A stretch of DNA of 64,000 bases from Natrinema hispanicum. Lineage in GTDB: Archaea > Halobacteriota > Halobacteria > Halobacteriales > Natrialbaceae. Below the pieces are notes generated by a model. It saw nothing but the letters and a program-made list of their open reading frames with translations. It had not been told where the DNA came from and did no database searches. Every line of letters starts with the position of its first letter. The stretch's first letter is position 1. The stretch covers positions 62,001 through 126,000 of the forward strand of contig NZ_FOIC01000005.1 in assembly GCF_900111485.1 (NCBI RefSeq), read 5' to 3'. Below are positions 33,751-41,431 of this stretch, piece after piece. Made by a program: the position numbers and the translations under genes.

Positions 33751-33911
33751 AAAGGACTTCGTCCATCGTCAGCGGTGGCTGAGAGGCACACGCAACTGGT
33801 CTGTGTGCCATCACCAGTACCGAACGGCGAGCCGCCCCGACGAACGAATATCGACCGCTATCGACGTAACTCGTCAGAAGTAGGTTGTATCAGCAACCAG
33901 TAACGAACCGA

Positions 33912-34361
33912 TCAGTGCTCGTCGCGCAGTCGCTCGAGGACCTCTCGAGCGTTTTCGACGGCCTGTGGTTTCTTCGCCGGATAGGCCTCGACTTTCCCGC
34001 GGAAGGTGATGCCGTCACCCAGCCGGACATCTCCCTCGAAGGCGGCCTGTTTGTCGAGTCGAAGGAACAGTTCGGTGTTCTCGGTGACCCGCTCGTCGAG
34101 TTCGTCGATCAGGTCGTCAAACGACTCGAGGTCGGCCAGCCGCGAGAGGACGTGCCGGACATCGTCGGCGTTCTCGACGCGAGCCGAAAGGACGAGGATG
34201 CGGTCGCCGTAGTGGCCCTCGCTTTCGACGCGCTCGATCTCGAACGGTTCGTCGTCGCGGTCGGGGAGGAAGGTTCGCAGGGCTTCCTCGACGCGTTTTT
34301 CGTCCTCGGTGGCGTAGCAGAACGTCCGTAAATCGACGTAGTGAAGCGGGATCTGTGGCAT
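33912..34361 (-). CDS. RNA-binding protein, predicted exosome-associated (COG1325)
   Basis: 149 residues. The protein starts MPQIPLHYVDLRTFCYATED and contains FEIERVESEGHYGDRILVLSA and LFLRLDKQAAFEGDVRLGDG, which match my recollection of the archaeal RNA-binding family predicted to work with the exosome and RNase P gene neighbourhoods. It would be a small ferredoxin-like RNA-binding protein. It lies about 65 bp downstream of a small SH3-like protein gene on the same strand, an arrangement I believe recurs in haloarchaea. Catalytic residues are not expected. Confidence 0.75.
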   Translation of the reverse strand: MPQIPLHYVDLRTFCYATEDEKRVEEALRTFLPDRDDEPFEIERVESEGHYGDRILVLSARVENADDVRHVLSRLADLESFDDLIDELDERVTENTELFLRLDKQAAFEGDVRLGDGITFRGKVEAYPAKKPQAVENAREVLERLRDEH

Positions 34362-34425
34362 CTGCAGGTCGAATTTCGATGTGGTCGGGGAACGGGGCTC
34401 GAGCGAGCGGGAGTCGCGGTCGGTC

Positions 34426-34629
34426 TTAGTCGTCGTCTTCGTCGGCGTCAGCGTCGGCTGCCTCGAGATCGTCTTCGGGGACGCCGGTTTCCTGCCCGTC
34501 CTCGAAGCTGACGGTGTAGGTGACGTCGCCGAACATCGACTCCATCGTCTGGGTCACGGTACCGGTCTCGCCGTCGAACTCGCTGTGCTCGTCGTTGAGA
34601 ACTACTTGGTCGTCTTTCTCGAAGCTCAT
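34426..34629 (-). CDS. Small acidic SH3/KOW-like protein (67 aa)
   Basis: 67 residues: MSFEKDDQVVLNDEHSEFDG, then ETGTVTQTMESMFGDVTYTV, then SFEDGQETGVPEDDLEAA and an Asp-rich tail. The pattern of short strands around conserved Gly and Asp residues is typical of KOW/SH3-like beta-barrel proteins that bind RNA or proteins. The ATG at 34629 is chosen because the upstream frame to 34731 runs into the repeat region. It is upstream of the predicted RNA-binding exosome protein, so an RNA role is a reasonable inference. Confidence 0.65.
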   Translation of the reverse strand: MSFEKDDQVVLNDEHSEFDGETGTVTQTMESMFGDVTYTVSFEDGQETGVPEDDLEAADADADEDDD

Positions 34630-34711
34630 AGCCGATTCTTCCCCGCCGGCGTGTAAAAAGGGACTGATTCGTTGCAACGGTCTCCCGTGAGACGCTACGC
34701 GCGATCGGTGT

Positions 34712-34798
34712 GTCAGACGGTCTGCTGTCACGCTGTCCCGGTGGGTCCGCAGGACGGTCGCGGGCGCGCCGGCACTGACTGACAGGAGACCGTCTCAC
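34712..34798 (+). repeat. Family-1 palindromic element, copy D (best conserved)
   Basis: 87 bp. The left arm GTCAGACGGTCTGCTGTCA and the right arm TGACAGGAGACCGTCTCAC are reverse complements except for two or three positions, around a core CCGCAGGACGGTCGCGGGCG-CGCCGG. This is the clearest copy for defining the family. Confidence 0.85.
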
Positions 34799-34880
34799 TC
34801 GATTCTGGCGTGCTGGCACAGCCGCTCGCGCGAGTTACCGTGTGGGTACGCCGGACAACAGTGATCGCAGCCCGTCTCAG
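34799..34880 (+). repeat. Family-1 palindromic element, degenerate copy D'
   Basis: Directly follows copy D. Its right half GGGTACGCCGGACAACAGTG then ATCGCAGCCCGTCTCAG still resembles the right arm of the family, while the left half is worn. The tandem arrangement recalls C' and C. Confidence 0.5.
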
Positions 34881-34955
34881 TGGCCAGTCCAGCGCTGACC
34901 ACGTACAGCGAATACCGCGGAAAACGGGTGTCGGGTGCGATCCGATCCGATCCGA

Positions 34956-35645
34956 TCAGGCCTCGAGTTCGACGTCCAGTTCCTCAAGCAAGGTTTTCGC
35001 GGCCGCATGCGAGGAGCCGGGGCCGCGGCCGGTGACGAGATCGCCGTCGACGGTGACGCTGGTGTCGGAATCGAGCTCAGCGTCCCAGTTACCGCCGGCG
35101 GTTTTGACCTCGTCTTCGACCCAGTAGGGCAGTTTGCGGCCGTCGGGCATCCGATCGCCTTCGTCGACGATTCCCTCCTCCCACTCGTTTGGGAAGCCGG
35201 TCACATCGCGGCCGTTGACGATGAACGCGCCGTGGCTGTCGCGGGTGAACGCGAGGATACCGACGGCGTGGCAGACGACCAGCGCCTTGCCATCGCCTTC
35301 GATGATATCCCGGAGGAGTTTCCGGGCGTGTGTGTCCTGATTGATATCCCACTCGGTGCCGTGCCCGCCGGGGAAGACGACGGCGTCGTACCCCTCCGCG
35401 TTGGCCTGCGTGACCGAAATCGGATCGTTCAGTCGCTCGTCGGTCTCGTGGACCTCCCGGACGTGCTCGGCGGTCTCTGCGCCGACCTGCTCGGGGTCGA
35501 TCGAGCGCTCGTCGATCACCGGTGGGTTGCCCGAGGGCGTCGCGACCGTGATCTCGACGCCCGCCTCCGAGAGCGTCTCGAGTGGTTCGACGCATTCTTC
35601 GCCCCAGTAGCCTTCCTCACTGACGACAAACAGTGCATCCGTCAT
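34956..35645 (-). CDS. DJ-1/PfpI-family protein (glyoxalase III-type)
   Basis: 229 residues. The nucleophile elbow is KALVVCHAVGILAF with Cys and the adjacent His; YWGEECVEPLETL supplies the conserved Glu seen in Hsp31-type proteins, and AVVFPGGHGTEWDI is the conserved Gly-Gly-His loop. The family includes glutathione-independent glyoxalases, deglycase-like proteins and chaperones. Haloarchaeal members are often annotated as type 1 glutamine amidotransferase-like. The ATG at 35645 starts the first strand (MTDALFVVSEEGYW). Two family-1 elements lie beyond its 3' end. Confidence 0.88.
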   Translation of the reverse strand: MTDALFVVSEEGYWGEECVEPLETLSEAGVEITVATPSGNPPVIDERSIDPEQVGAETAEHVREVHETDERLNDPISVTQANAEGYDAVVFPGGHGTEWDINQDTHARKLLRDIIEGDGKALVVCHAVGILAFTRDSHGAFIVNGRDVTGFPNEWEEGIVDEGDRMPDGRKLPYWVEDEVKTAGGNWDAELDSDTSVTVDGDLVTGRGPGSSHAAAKTLLEELDVELEA

Positions 35646-35797
35646 AGGCACTGTTACACCGGGCAGCCTGAAAACGACCAGCCCACCCGTCGGTTCTGCC
35701 GCAAGTCGGTGAGATAACATATCGAAACGGACGATCATCTTCGCTGGTGAGGGTGGCTTTTTTCGCTCTCGGGCACCTATCTATGGCAGGTGAAACC

Positions 35798-36262
35798 ATG
35801 GCAGATCGACCCCGGCCGTTCGACGGCATCGAAGAACTGCTCGACCGACTGAATCGCCAACTCGAGACCGCTGCCCAGTCGTGGGAGAGCCAACTGGACA
35901 ACCGAAGCCGCCTCGACCTTTCGCCGACCGGGTCGGAGATGCGACTCGACCTCGCGGACGAAGGCGACGAGTTCGTCGTTACCGTCGACGTCCCCGGCTA
36001 CGAGAGCGACGACCTCGAGTTACGGCTCTCGAGGGAGACGCTGGCGATCTCGGGCACTCGAGAGCGAACACACGACGTCGGCGGTGAAGACGAGACCTAC
36101 CTTCGGCGCGAGCGGGAAACGCAATCGTTCAGCCGGCAGGTTCGTCTGCCGGAACCGGTCGACGAGGACGCAGTGCAGGCCAGCGTCAACAACGGTATTC
36201 TGACGGTCAGACTCCCCAAGCGCGAGCCGAGCGAGGAGGCACACTCGATCGATATCGAATAG
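35798..36262 (+). CDS. Hsp20/alpha-crystallin small heat-shock protein
   Basis: 154 residues with a central alpha-crystallin domain: FVVTVDVPGYESDDLELRL, then TLAISGTRERTHD, and the C-terminal NNGILTVRLPKRE, which carries the conserved G-I-L motif used for oligomerisation. It holds unfolding proteins under stress. The ATG at 35798 is preferred because an AGGTG Shine-Dalgarno-like string precedes it; in-frame ATGs at 35747 and 35783 would extend it. It is divergent from the DJ-1 gene, so two stress genes share one intergenic region of about 150 bp. Confidence 0.92.
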   Translation: MADRPRPFDGIEELLDRLNRQLETAAQSWESQLDNRSRLDLSPTGSEMRLDLADEGDEFVVTVDVPGYESDDLELRLSRETLAISGTRERTHDVGGEDETYLRRERETQSFSRQVRLPEPVDEDAVQASVNNGILTVRLPKREPSEEAHSIDIE

Positions 36263-36273
36263 CGGTTCGGCTA

Positions 36274-37272
36274 TCACTCGTCGAGATGTAACGCATCGAA
36301 AAATCGGCGGGTGAGTCGGTCATCGATGAGCGCGAGGAGTTCACCGATATCGTCACCCGAATCGGCGAACAGTCCGAGTTCGATCCGGCCGCCGGCCATG
36401 TCGTGATGGCCGCCGACCGATCCCAGTTTGCCGAAGCCGTCTTGGAGCGTCTTCCCCAAGTTGACGCGTGGATCGATCGATCGCCCGCTCAGACGGATCG
36501 CATCGTCGATGATGCCGTAGACGAGTACCGTGTCCACACCCTCGAGATTAAGCAGGTAATCGGCCGCTTGCGGCAGTGCGTCGGTTTCGCCGGTCGCCCC
36601 AACGCTCGCGACGAGCGCAGAGCCCCGTCGTTCGCGGCTGGTGATGGCGCGTCCGATCGCGTCAAGCGTTCCCGGCGAGAAGGTGCTGCCGTACAGTTGT
36701 TCGAGGATTTCGAGGTCCGCATCCGGGTAGACTGCCAGTGCGGCTTCGTACTCGCGTCGCGTCGGATCCCGGACGAAATCGAGCCGCTCGCGGTGGATCG
36801 CAAAGAGTAGCGCCGAGGCGAGACGCTCGGTGAACTCGACCTCGAGCTCGCAGAGATACTCGACGAAGATCGTCGCAGTCGCGCCGAACTCGGTTCGAAC
36901 GTCGACGAACGTTGCCGCAGCCGGCTCACCGGGATGATGATCGACGACGATGTCCGGGATGACGCTCGTCGGGACCTCGGTGTTCGACCCCGGCGTGCTG
37001 TGATCGACGAAGCTCAGACAGTCGTACTCCTCGAGAGCTGTCTTCGCGATCGTCTGGAGGCTGATATCGAGGAGGTTGACGAACGCACGGTTTTGCTGGT
37101 GAGAGATTTCCCCACCGTAGGCGATCGTCACGTCTGCGACGTCGTGGTCGTCGGCGATCGCCTCGAGTGCGAGCGCGCTGGCGAGACAATCGGGATCCGG
37201 GTTGTCGTGACAGACGATCGCCAGCGAATCGGTCGCCTCGAGTACGGACACGAGTTCGGCCGCACGAGACAT
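36274..37272 (-). CDS. DHH/DHHA1-family phosphoesterase
   Basis: 332 residues. The DHH domain has IVCHDNPDPDCLASALAL (metal site I), DCLSFVDHSTP and DIVVDHHPGEPA with the DHH triad; the C-terminal DHHA1 domain shows GKLGSVGGHHDMAGG with the Gly-rich substrate loop. The family includes nanoRNases, oligoribonucleases and cyclic-di-AMP phosphodiesterases, all metal-dependent. No membrane, PAS or CBS segment is fused, so a soluble nanoRNase or pAp phosphatase activity is the likely role. I chose the ATG at 37272, directly before the Rossmann-like first strand. Stop codons with hsp20 converge 12 bp apart. Confidence 0.88.
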   Translation of the reverse strand: MSRAAELVSVLEATDSLAIVCHDNPDPDCLASALALEAIADDHDVADVTIAYGGEISHQQNRAFVNLLDISLQTIAKTALEEYDCLSFVDHSTPGSNTEVPTSVIPDIVVDHHPGEPAAATFVDVRTEFGATATIFVEYLCELEVEFTERLASALLFAIHRERLDFVRDPTRREYEAALAVYPDADLEILEQLYGSTFSPGTLDAIGRAITSRERRGSALVASVGATGETDALPQAADYLLNLEGVDTVLVYGIIDDAIRLSGRSIDPRVNLGKTLQDGFGKLGSVGGHHDMAGGRIELGLFADSGDDIGELLALIDDRLTRRFFDALHLDE

Positions 37273-37358
37273 ACCCGCTCTACGTAGACGAGACGCTTGA
37301 AACCCGCGTCGGTTTCGGGACTGCGACCACGGTAGTCGTCTGCGGACGTGTACGGCGG

Positions 37359-37446
37359 ACTCAGATGGGCTGCTGTGGCGCTGTCCCGATGGGACCGCAG
37401 GGCGGTCGCGGCCGGCCGGCACTGACTGACAGCTGTCCGTCTCACA
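37359..37446 (+). repeat. Family-1 palindromic element, copy E
   Basis: About 88 bp from ACTCAGATGGGCTGCTGTGG through CCGCAGGGCGGTCGCGGCCG to ACTGACTGACAGCTGTCCG-TCTCACA. It lies 79 bp beyond the stop of the secreted protein gene at 37525 and upstream of the DHH gene. Confidence 0.8.
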
Positions 37447-37524
37447 GCACCGTCCGTCCAGAAAAACGGGCCCAGAGAGCGCTGCCGGTACTGACGAGAA
37501 GCCGTCCGAACGGTTGCAGTCCTG

Positions 37525-38202
37525 TCAGTGACTACTATCGGCTTCGACGAGTCGAACGTTGTCGAAGAACCGGCGAATGCCAGTCTCCCAGACGACATTC
37601 ATGCCGACGGCGAGCGTGACGGAACCGGTGAGATCGCCCACCGGATACGAGTAGGTTTTCCAGCCGGCGTGATCTTCGATGTCGTTCTTGCGGTTGAAAT
37701 CGCTCTCCGAGAGTCCGTCCTGTGGTTTCTTTCCGGCGAAGAAGGCGACCTCTGACAGCCGGTTGAACGACTGCTGTTCGCTGTAGACGTCGACGGTTAC
37801 TGTGCTCGCTCGAGTGATGTTTACCGGTTGTTCGACCCAGATCGTCCCATCATCGGCGGAGCCCTCGATATACAGCGCCATCGAGTGCGTGCCATCCGAT
37901 GCCCGTTCGGTGGTGATCGAGACGGAATGCGCGACTGGGTCGGTCGAGTCTCCGGGCTTTGTGGGGAGATCGGTTCCGACGGACCACCCGGTAAGGGACT
38001 CCTCGAACGAGGGATCCTGAAGGGCCTGGGGGGACGGGTTCGCCGGCTGGTCCGGCTCTGCTGACTCGGGGGGCATATTCGAGTCGTGCTGTGACTCCGT
38101 CTCACAGGTCGAGTTACTACTACGCGCAACTCCTGGAACAAGTCCAGCGGTGAGGGTACCGCCGAGACCGGTTACACCGGCGATGTATGATCGTCGTCGC
38201 AT
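37525..38202 (-). CDS. Predicted Tat-secreted protein with jelly-roll-like domain
   Basis: 225 residues. The N-terminus MRRRSYIAGVTGLGGTLTAG carries arginines and a hydrophobic core consistent with Tat export, followed by a Pro/Ser/Asp-rich linker. From about residue 62, DPSFEESLTGWSVGTDLP and SHSMALYIEG-like strands, then SSVTVDVYSEQQSFNRLSEV and RRFFDNVRLVEAD near the end, form the pattern of carbohydrate-binding-module jelly rolls (an opening N-F-E-x-G-x-x-x-W-like motif and a closing D-N-V-x-L). It is probably a surface or extracellular binding protein. No catalytic domain is present. Residue strings are approximate readings. Confidence 0.65.
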   Translation of the reverse strand: MRRRSYIAGVTGLGGTLTAGLVPGVARSSNSTCETESQHDSNMPPESAEPDQPANPSPQALQDPSFEESLTGWSVGTDLPTKPGDSTDPVAHSVSITTERASDGTHSMALYIEGSADDGTIWVEQPVNITRASTVTVDVYSEQQSFNRLSEVAFFAGKKPQDGLSESDFNRKNDIEDHAGWKTYSYPVGDLTGSVTLAVGMNVVWETGIRRFFDNVRLVEADSSH

Positions 38203-38390
38203 CGAGTAGCCCTAACTTGGAAGGGCGCAATAAACGTCACTCAAGCTAAAATACTCTTTTGACATATTCCCGGTCTGCTGGTGACGTTTCCCGTTGGTGA
38301 ACTCACGAACTGTCCGACAGCTTGTACTCGCAGGGGCAGCGAACCAGTCGACGGAGCACCAGTAGCGGCGTCGAACACGCCCTCGAAACC

Positions 38391-39389
38391 CTAGTTCCCC
38401 GTCAACGCCTCGCTTGCCGGCGCGAACTCGAGTTCGGTCCCGCGACCGGCCTCAAGTGCGCGGTTGTAGAGCAACGACGCCGCGGCGACCGTCTCGATGC
38501 CGGTGCCACCGCTGTCGAAGACCGTAATCTCGTCGTCGCTCGTCCGTCCGGGTGCGTTCCCGGCGACGATCTCTCCCAGTTCCGCATGGACGTGATCGTC
38601 CGTGATCGCACCCGCCTCGAGCGCGTGGATGAACGAGCCGGCATCGAGGGTCGCGCGCTCGCGGAGGTCGGGGACGTACGTCGCCCGCTCGATGGTCGTC
38701 GTATCCAGTTCGCGCTTGGCCGGCGAGTACTGGCCCATCGCGGTGACGTGTGTGCCCGGTTCCAGATCGTCGCCGTCGAACACAGGCTCGCTGGCCGTCG
38801 TCGCCGTGATCACCACATCCGCGCCGGCCACGGCGGCCGCGCTCGAGTCGACCGGGTGGACCGTCGCTGCGAGCGACTCGTCGAACTCGGCGGCGAACGC
38901 CTCGCGGTTCTCGAGCGTCGGCGAGTAGACGCGGACCTCGTCGAACGCCCGGACTGTCGTGGTCGCGCGAAGTTGGCCACGGGCTTGCGCGCCGGTGCCG
39001 ATGACGGCAAGGATGTCGGCGTCCGTCCGCGCGAGTTCGTCGACCGCGACGGCACCGGCCGCGCCGGTTTTGAACGGGTTCATGCTCGCACCGTCGAGCA
39101 GGGCAAGCGGTGCGCCGCTGTCGGCGTCGAACAGCGGCGTCATAAACCAGGCATCGCCGGCACCGAATCCCGCGGTGTACATATAGCCGCCCATTACACC
39201 CGTCTCGGGGAGGACGGCGGCATAGCTGGTGAGCATGCCATCGGGATCGCGTTGGTGGAGTTTCGACCGTGGCTGTGCCGGTGCGCCTGCACCGCGCTGG
39301 CGGTATCCCTCGCGGACGGCGTCGACGTACTCGGCTGGCGTCGCGAGGTCGGCAACGTCGTCGCTGGTCAGAAATAAAGCGTCTGTCAT
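38391..39389 (-). CDS. Ornithine cyclodeaminase/mu-crystallin family, alanine dehydrogenase-like
   Basis: 332 residues. The Rossmann motif DILAVIGTGAQARGQLRA (NAD binding) and the substrate loop YMYTAGFGAGDAWFMTPLFD identify the family, which includes archaeal alanine dehydrogenase, ornithine cyclodeaminase and ketimine reductases. GSFIHALEAGAITDDHVHAEL and FDSGGTGIETVAAA near the C-terminus are typical. Reaction specificity is not resolvable by eye; alanine dehydrogenase (pyruvate, ammonia and NADH) is the common annotation in haloarchaea. The ATG at 39389 follows an in-frame ATG two codons earlier. Its stop TAG lies in a CTAG site. Confidence 0.85.
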   Translation of the reverse strand: MTDALFLTSDDVADLATPAEYVDAVREGYRQRGAGAPAQPRSKLHQRDPDGMLTSYAAVLPETGVMGGYMYTAGFGAGDAWFMTPLFDADSGAPLALLDGASMNPFKTGAAGAVAVDELARTDADILAVIGTGAQARGQLRATTTVRAFDEVRVYSPTLENREAFAAEFDESLAATVHPVDSSAAAVAGADVVITATTASEPVFDGDDLEPGTHVTAMGQYSPAKRELDTTTIERATYVPDLRERATLDAGSFIHALEAGAITDDHVHAELGEIVAGNAPGRTSDDEITVFDSGGTGIETVAAASLLYNRALEAGRGTELEFAPASEALTGN

Positions 39390-39459
39390 ACGCAATCAGA
39401 GGAGCCGAATCGAGGAAAAACAACCGGCCGCAAAGAGAGGAGCGAAACCGTGACTGGAG

Positions 39460-39675
39460 TTAGTCCGCGTTGAGCGGCGGACGCGCGGAGTTGGCCTCGT
39501 CGGAAACGTCTGCTGGCGTGTTGATGAACATCGCGTGTCCGATGACCGACATTGCGACGAGTGCGCCGATCGGAACCGCCGCCGTCAGCGAGACGCCGAC
39601 GACGGTCAGAGCTGCGGTGATTCCGAGCAGTGCGACTGGGATGAGGCCAAGAACGATGTCGTAGTATCCAGTCAT
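39460..39675 (-). CDS. Small two-helix membrane protein (71 aa)
   Basis: 71 residues: MTGYYDIVLGLIPVALLGIT, a second hydrophobic segment VGVSLTAAVPIGALVAMSVI, then a polar tail ending SARPPLNAD. Two transmembrane helices are clear. A TTATATGG box about 27-30 bases before the ATG (39699-39707 on the minus strand) fits a leaderless transcript. This type of short protein is common in haloarchaeal genomes and has no assigned function. It is upstream of the alanine dehydrogenase-like gene on the same strand, about 70 bp away. Confidence 0.7.
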   Translation of the reverse strand: MTGYYDIVLGLIPVALLGITAALTVVGVSLTAAVPIGALVAMSVIGHAMFINTPADVSDEANSARPPLNAD

Positions 39676-39972
39676 AATCTATTCTATAATACGCGGAATA
39701 GCCATATAAGTGTTCCCCATAATCGGCTCATAGTGGATCTGGTTGTGACTAGTAGCTATTGAAAATTATCCCCATAACTTACGGAGTGGTTTTAAATAGT
39801 TAAAGTACCGACATTTCGCCGAGTGTCGAATTTTCATAAGATAGCAAAAACATCGCCAATGGCTGTATTCGGCGGTTAAAACCGAAAAAATACGCTATCT
39901 AATTATCAACGTCGGATAGTAGAGGGTTCGATGAGCGGCCGTGAAATGGCGGCTGCTCGAGGCCTGTACGAC
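39676..39972. other. AT-rich intergenic region
   Basis: About 300 bp, strongly AT-rich, without an open frame longer than about 15 codons that looks real. It contains several TATA-like strings, for example TTTTAAATAG near 39790 and the promoter of the 71-residue membrane protein at its lower end. A small RNA could be hidden here, but no helix stands out. Confidence 0.45.
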
Positions 39973-40392
39973 TTACCGCGTTCGTGATATGAACAGGGCG
40001 TAGCCGAGCCGCCAGCCGAGCAAGGCGACGAGAACGGTCCCCGTGATGACGATCGGGAACGGCCAGGTCGTCCCGCCTTCGAACAGCGGCGACCCACGGA
40101 TCATGAGCCCGACGTTCGCTGCCGCGATCCATGCGACGGCCGTCAGCCGGGTGTCGTCGATCCCGCCGGGACGCGTGTACACGCCTGCGAGGGCTGCAAC
40201 AGCGAGCCACCCGATCACGAACGGGACGGCCGTCGTGAGCGATGCAAGCGGTTCGGCGATCGGGTTCCCTCCATGTTCGACGTTTCCGAGGAGGACTAGC
40301 CCGGTGATGATAACGAGATCGCCAACGCCAGCGATGACTCGTTTCCGGTCGAGTGTGTTCTCTCGAGACCCGGTCTGAACTGCCGTATCCAT
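39973..40392 (-). CDS. DUF3054-family four-helix membrane protein
   Basis: 139 residues with four hydrophobic segments: VGDLVIITGLVLLGNVEHGG, then VPFVIGWLAVAALAGVY, TAVAWIAAANVGLMIRGS, and FPIVITGTVLVALLGWR. The Gly/Trp placement and the loop TRPGGIDDTRL resemble the DUF3054 family, widespread in haloarchaea and actinobacteria and of unknown function. The ATG at 40392 starts MDTAVQTGSRENTLDRK. It is followed downstream by the AT-rich gap, and its upstream region holds a perfect inverted repeat. Confidence 0.7.
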   Translation of the reverse strand: MDTAVQTGSRENTLDRKRVIAGVGDLVIITGLVLLGNVEHGGNPIAEPLASLTTAVPFVIGWLAVAALAGVYTRPGGIDDTRLTAVAWIAAANVGLMIRGSPLFEGGTTWPFPIVITGTVLVALLGWRLGYALFISRTR

Positions 40393-40741
40393 ACGAAAGC
40401 GTCCGCACTGTGGCCCTATTGGTGTCCCGGTTCGGAGCGACGAAAAGCGACCTGACAGGAGTGGTGGGCCTCGGCGAACACCGGTCGCCGAGTGCCGTCC
40501 ACCGGACAGCGCGTCTTCGTGCGAGGGAACCCTCGCACGGTCGGGTAGTCGACAGGGGACTACTTTGTTAGCAACGCCGTTCAGCTGTGGCTGTCGCGCT
40601 GTCCAGCGCGGCCACGCAGTAATAGCGTATTACGAGAGCCGAAACCGCGGTCGAACCACGACCGACTACCGTCACGATGTGACCAGTTTCGAGACTCTCT
40701 GCAGAAGAACTAATATCGACCGCCGCCGAATCGCCGTCGTG
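40393..40741. other. Divergent intergenic region
   Basis: About 350 bp between the DUF3054 gene and the J-domain gene. It contains a perfect 10-bp inverted repeat (40518-40539). No other feature or credible short frame is seen; the open frame from 40565 to the J-domain ATG is basic and lacks a domain. Confidence 0.5.
40518..40539. promoter_or_regulatory. Perfect 10-bp inverted repeat with AA spacer
   Basis: CGTGCGAGGG-AA-CCCTCGCACG. It could act as a terminator hairpin or as a binding site for a dimeric regulator of the divergent DUF3054 and J-domain genes; the distance to the J-domain ATG (about 200 bp) is rather long for an operator. Confidence 0.4.
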
Positions 40742-41431
40742 ATGGCTGTGGTCGGCGATGAACGAGTCGACTGTGACGGCTGTGGTCGAACAGTTTCGCT
40801 CGAGGAACTGACAACAGTGACGATGCCGGACGACCAACAGGTCGTCTGCTGTCCTGACTGTACGCCTCACGCCAGAGCAGCCGCACGGAAGGGCCGCTCG
40901 CTCGCTCAGCGTCGAGACGCGTGCGACGGCTGTACCGGGACCTTCCTCGTGGCCGAACTCGAGGACGTGAGACTCGACGATGGAACCGTCCTCACCTGTT
41001 GTCCGTCATGTGCGGCCGAAGCACCGACGACACCCGATGACGACACGGCATCACCCGACGCTGACGGTCTAGCCGATGCCGAGACGGTGACCGATTCGAA
41101 GCCAGCCGACGAGCCCCAGTACCGCTGTACGCAGTGTCACGAACAGGTCTCCGAGGAGCCGTTTTGCGTGACGACGATCGACGATCGCACCGAGCGACTG
41201 TGTCCCGACTGCAAGGCCAACGCCGAAGATCGGGGTATCGTCGCGGCCGTCGAGATGCGAAAGACCAGAGCGCGAGAGATACTCGGGGTGGAGCCGGACG
41301 TGACCGACGACGAACTCCGAGACGTGTATCACGAACAGGTCAAACGCGCCCATCCCGATCGCAAAAGCGGTAGTAAATCGGCATTTCAGCTCGTCATAGA
41401 TGCGTACGAGCGTCTTCGGGACGACGAGTGA
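40742..41431 (+). CDS. Zinc-ribbon protein with C-terminal J domain
   Basis: 229 residues from the ATG at 40742. Three zinc-ribbon-like blocks are visible: Cys11/14 with Cys37/40, Cys61/64 with Cys87/90, and Cys129/132 with Cys154/157. The C-terminus (about 175-229) is a J domain with the HPD triad intact at 204-206 (VKRAHPDRKSGS), so it should stimulate an Hsp70 (DnaK). Joining several zinc ribbons to a C-terminal J domain differs from DnaJ, where the J domain is N-terminal. Its stop codon abuts the convergent TIR gene with no intergenic base. Upstream in-frame ATGs give a basic extension and were rejected. Confidence 0.8.
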   Translation: MAVVGDERVDCDGCGRTVSLEELTTVTMPDDQQVVCCPDCTPHARAAARKGRSLAQRRDACDGCTGTFLVAELEDVRLDDGTVLTCCPSCAAEAPTTPDDDTASPDADGLADAETVTDSKPADEPQYRCTQCHEQVSEEPFCVTTIDDRTERLCPDCKANAEDRGIVAAVEMRKTRAREILGVEPDVTDDELRDVYHEQVKRAHPDRKSGSKSAFQLVIDAYERLRDDE

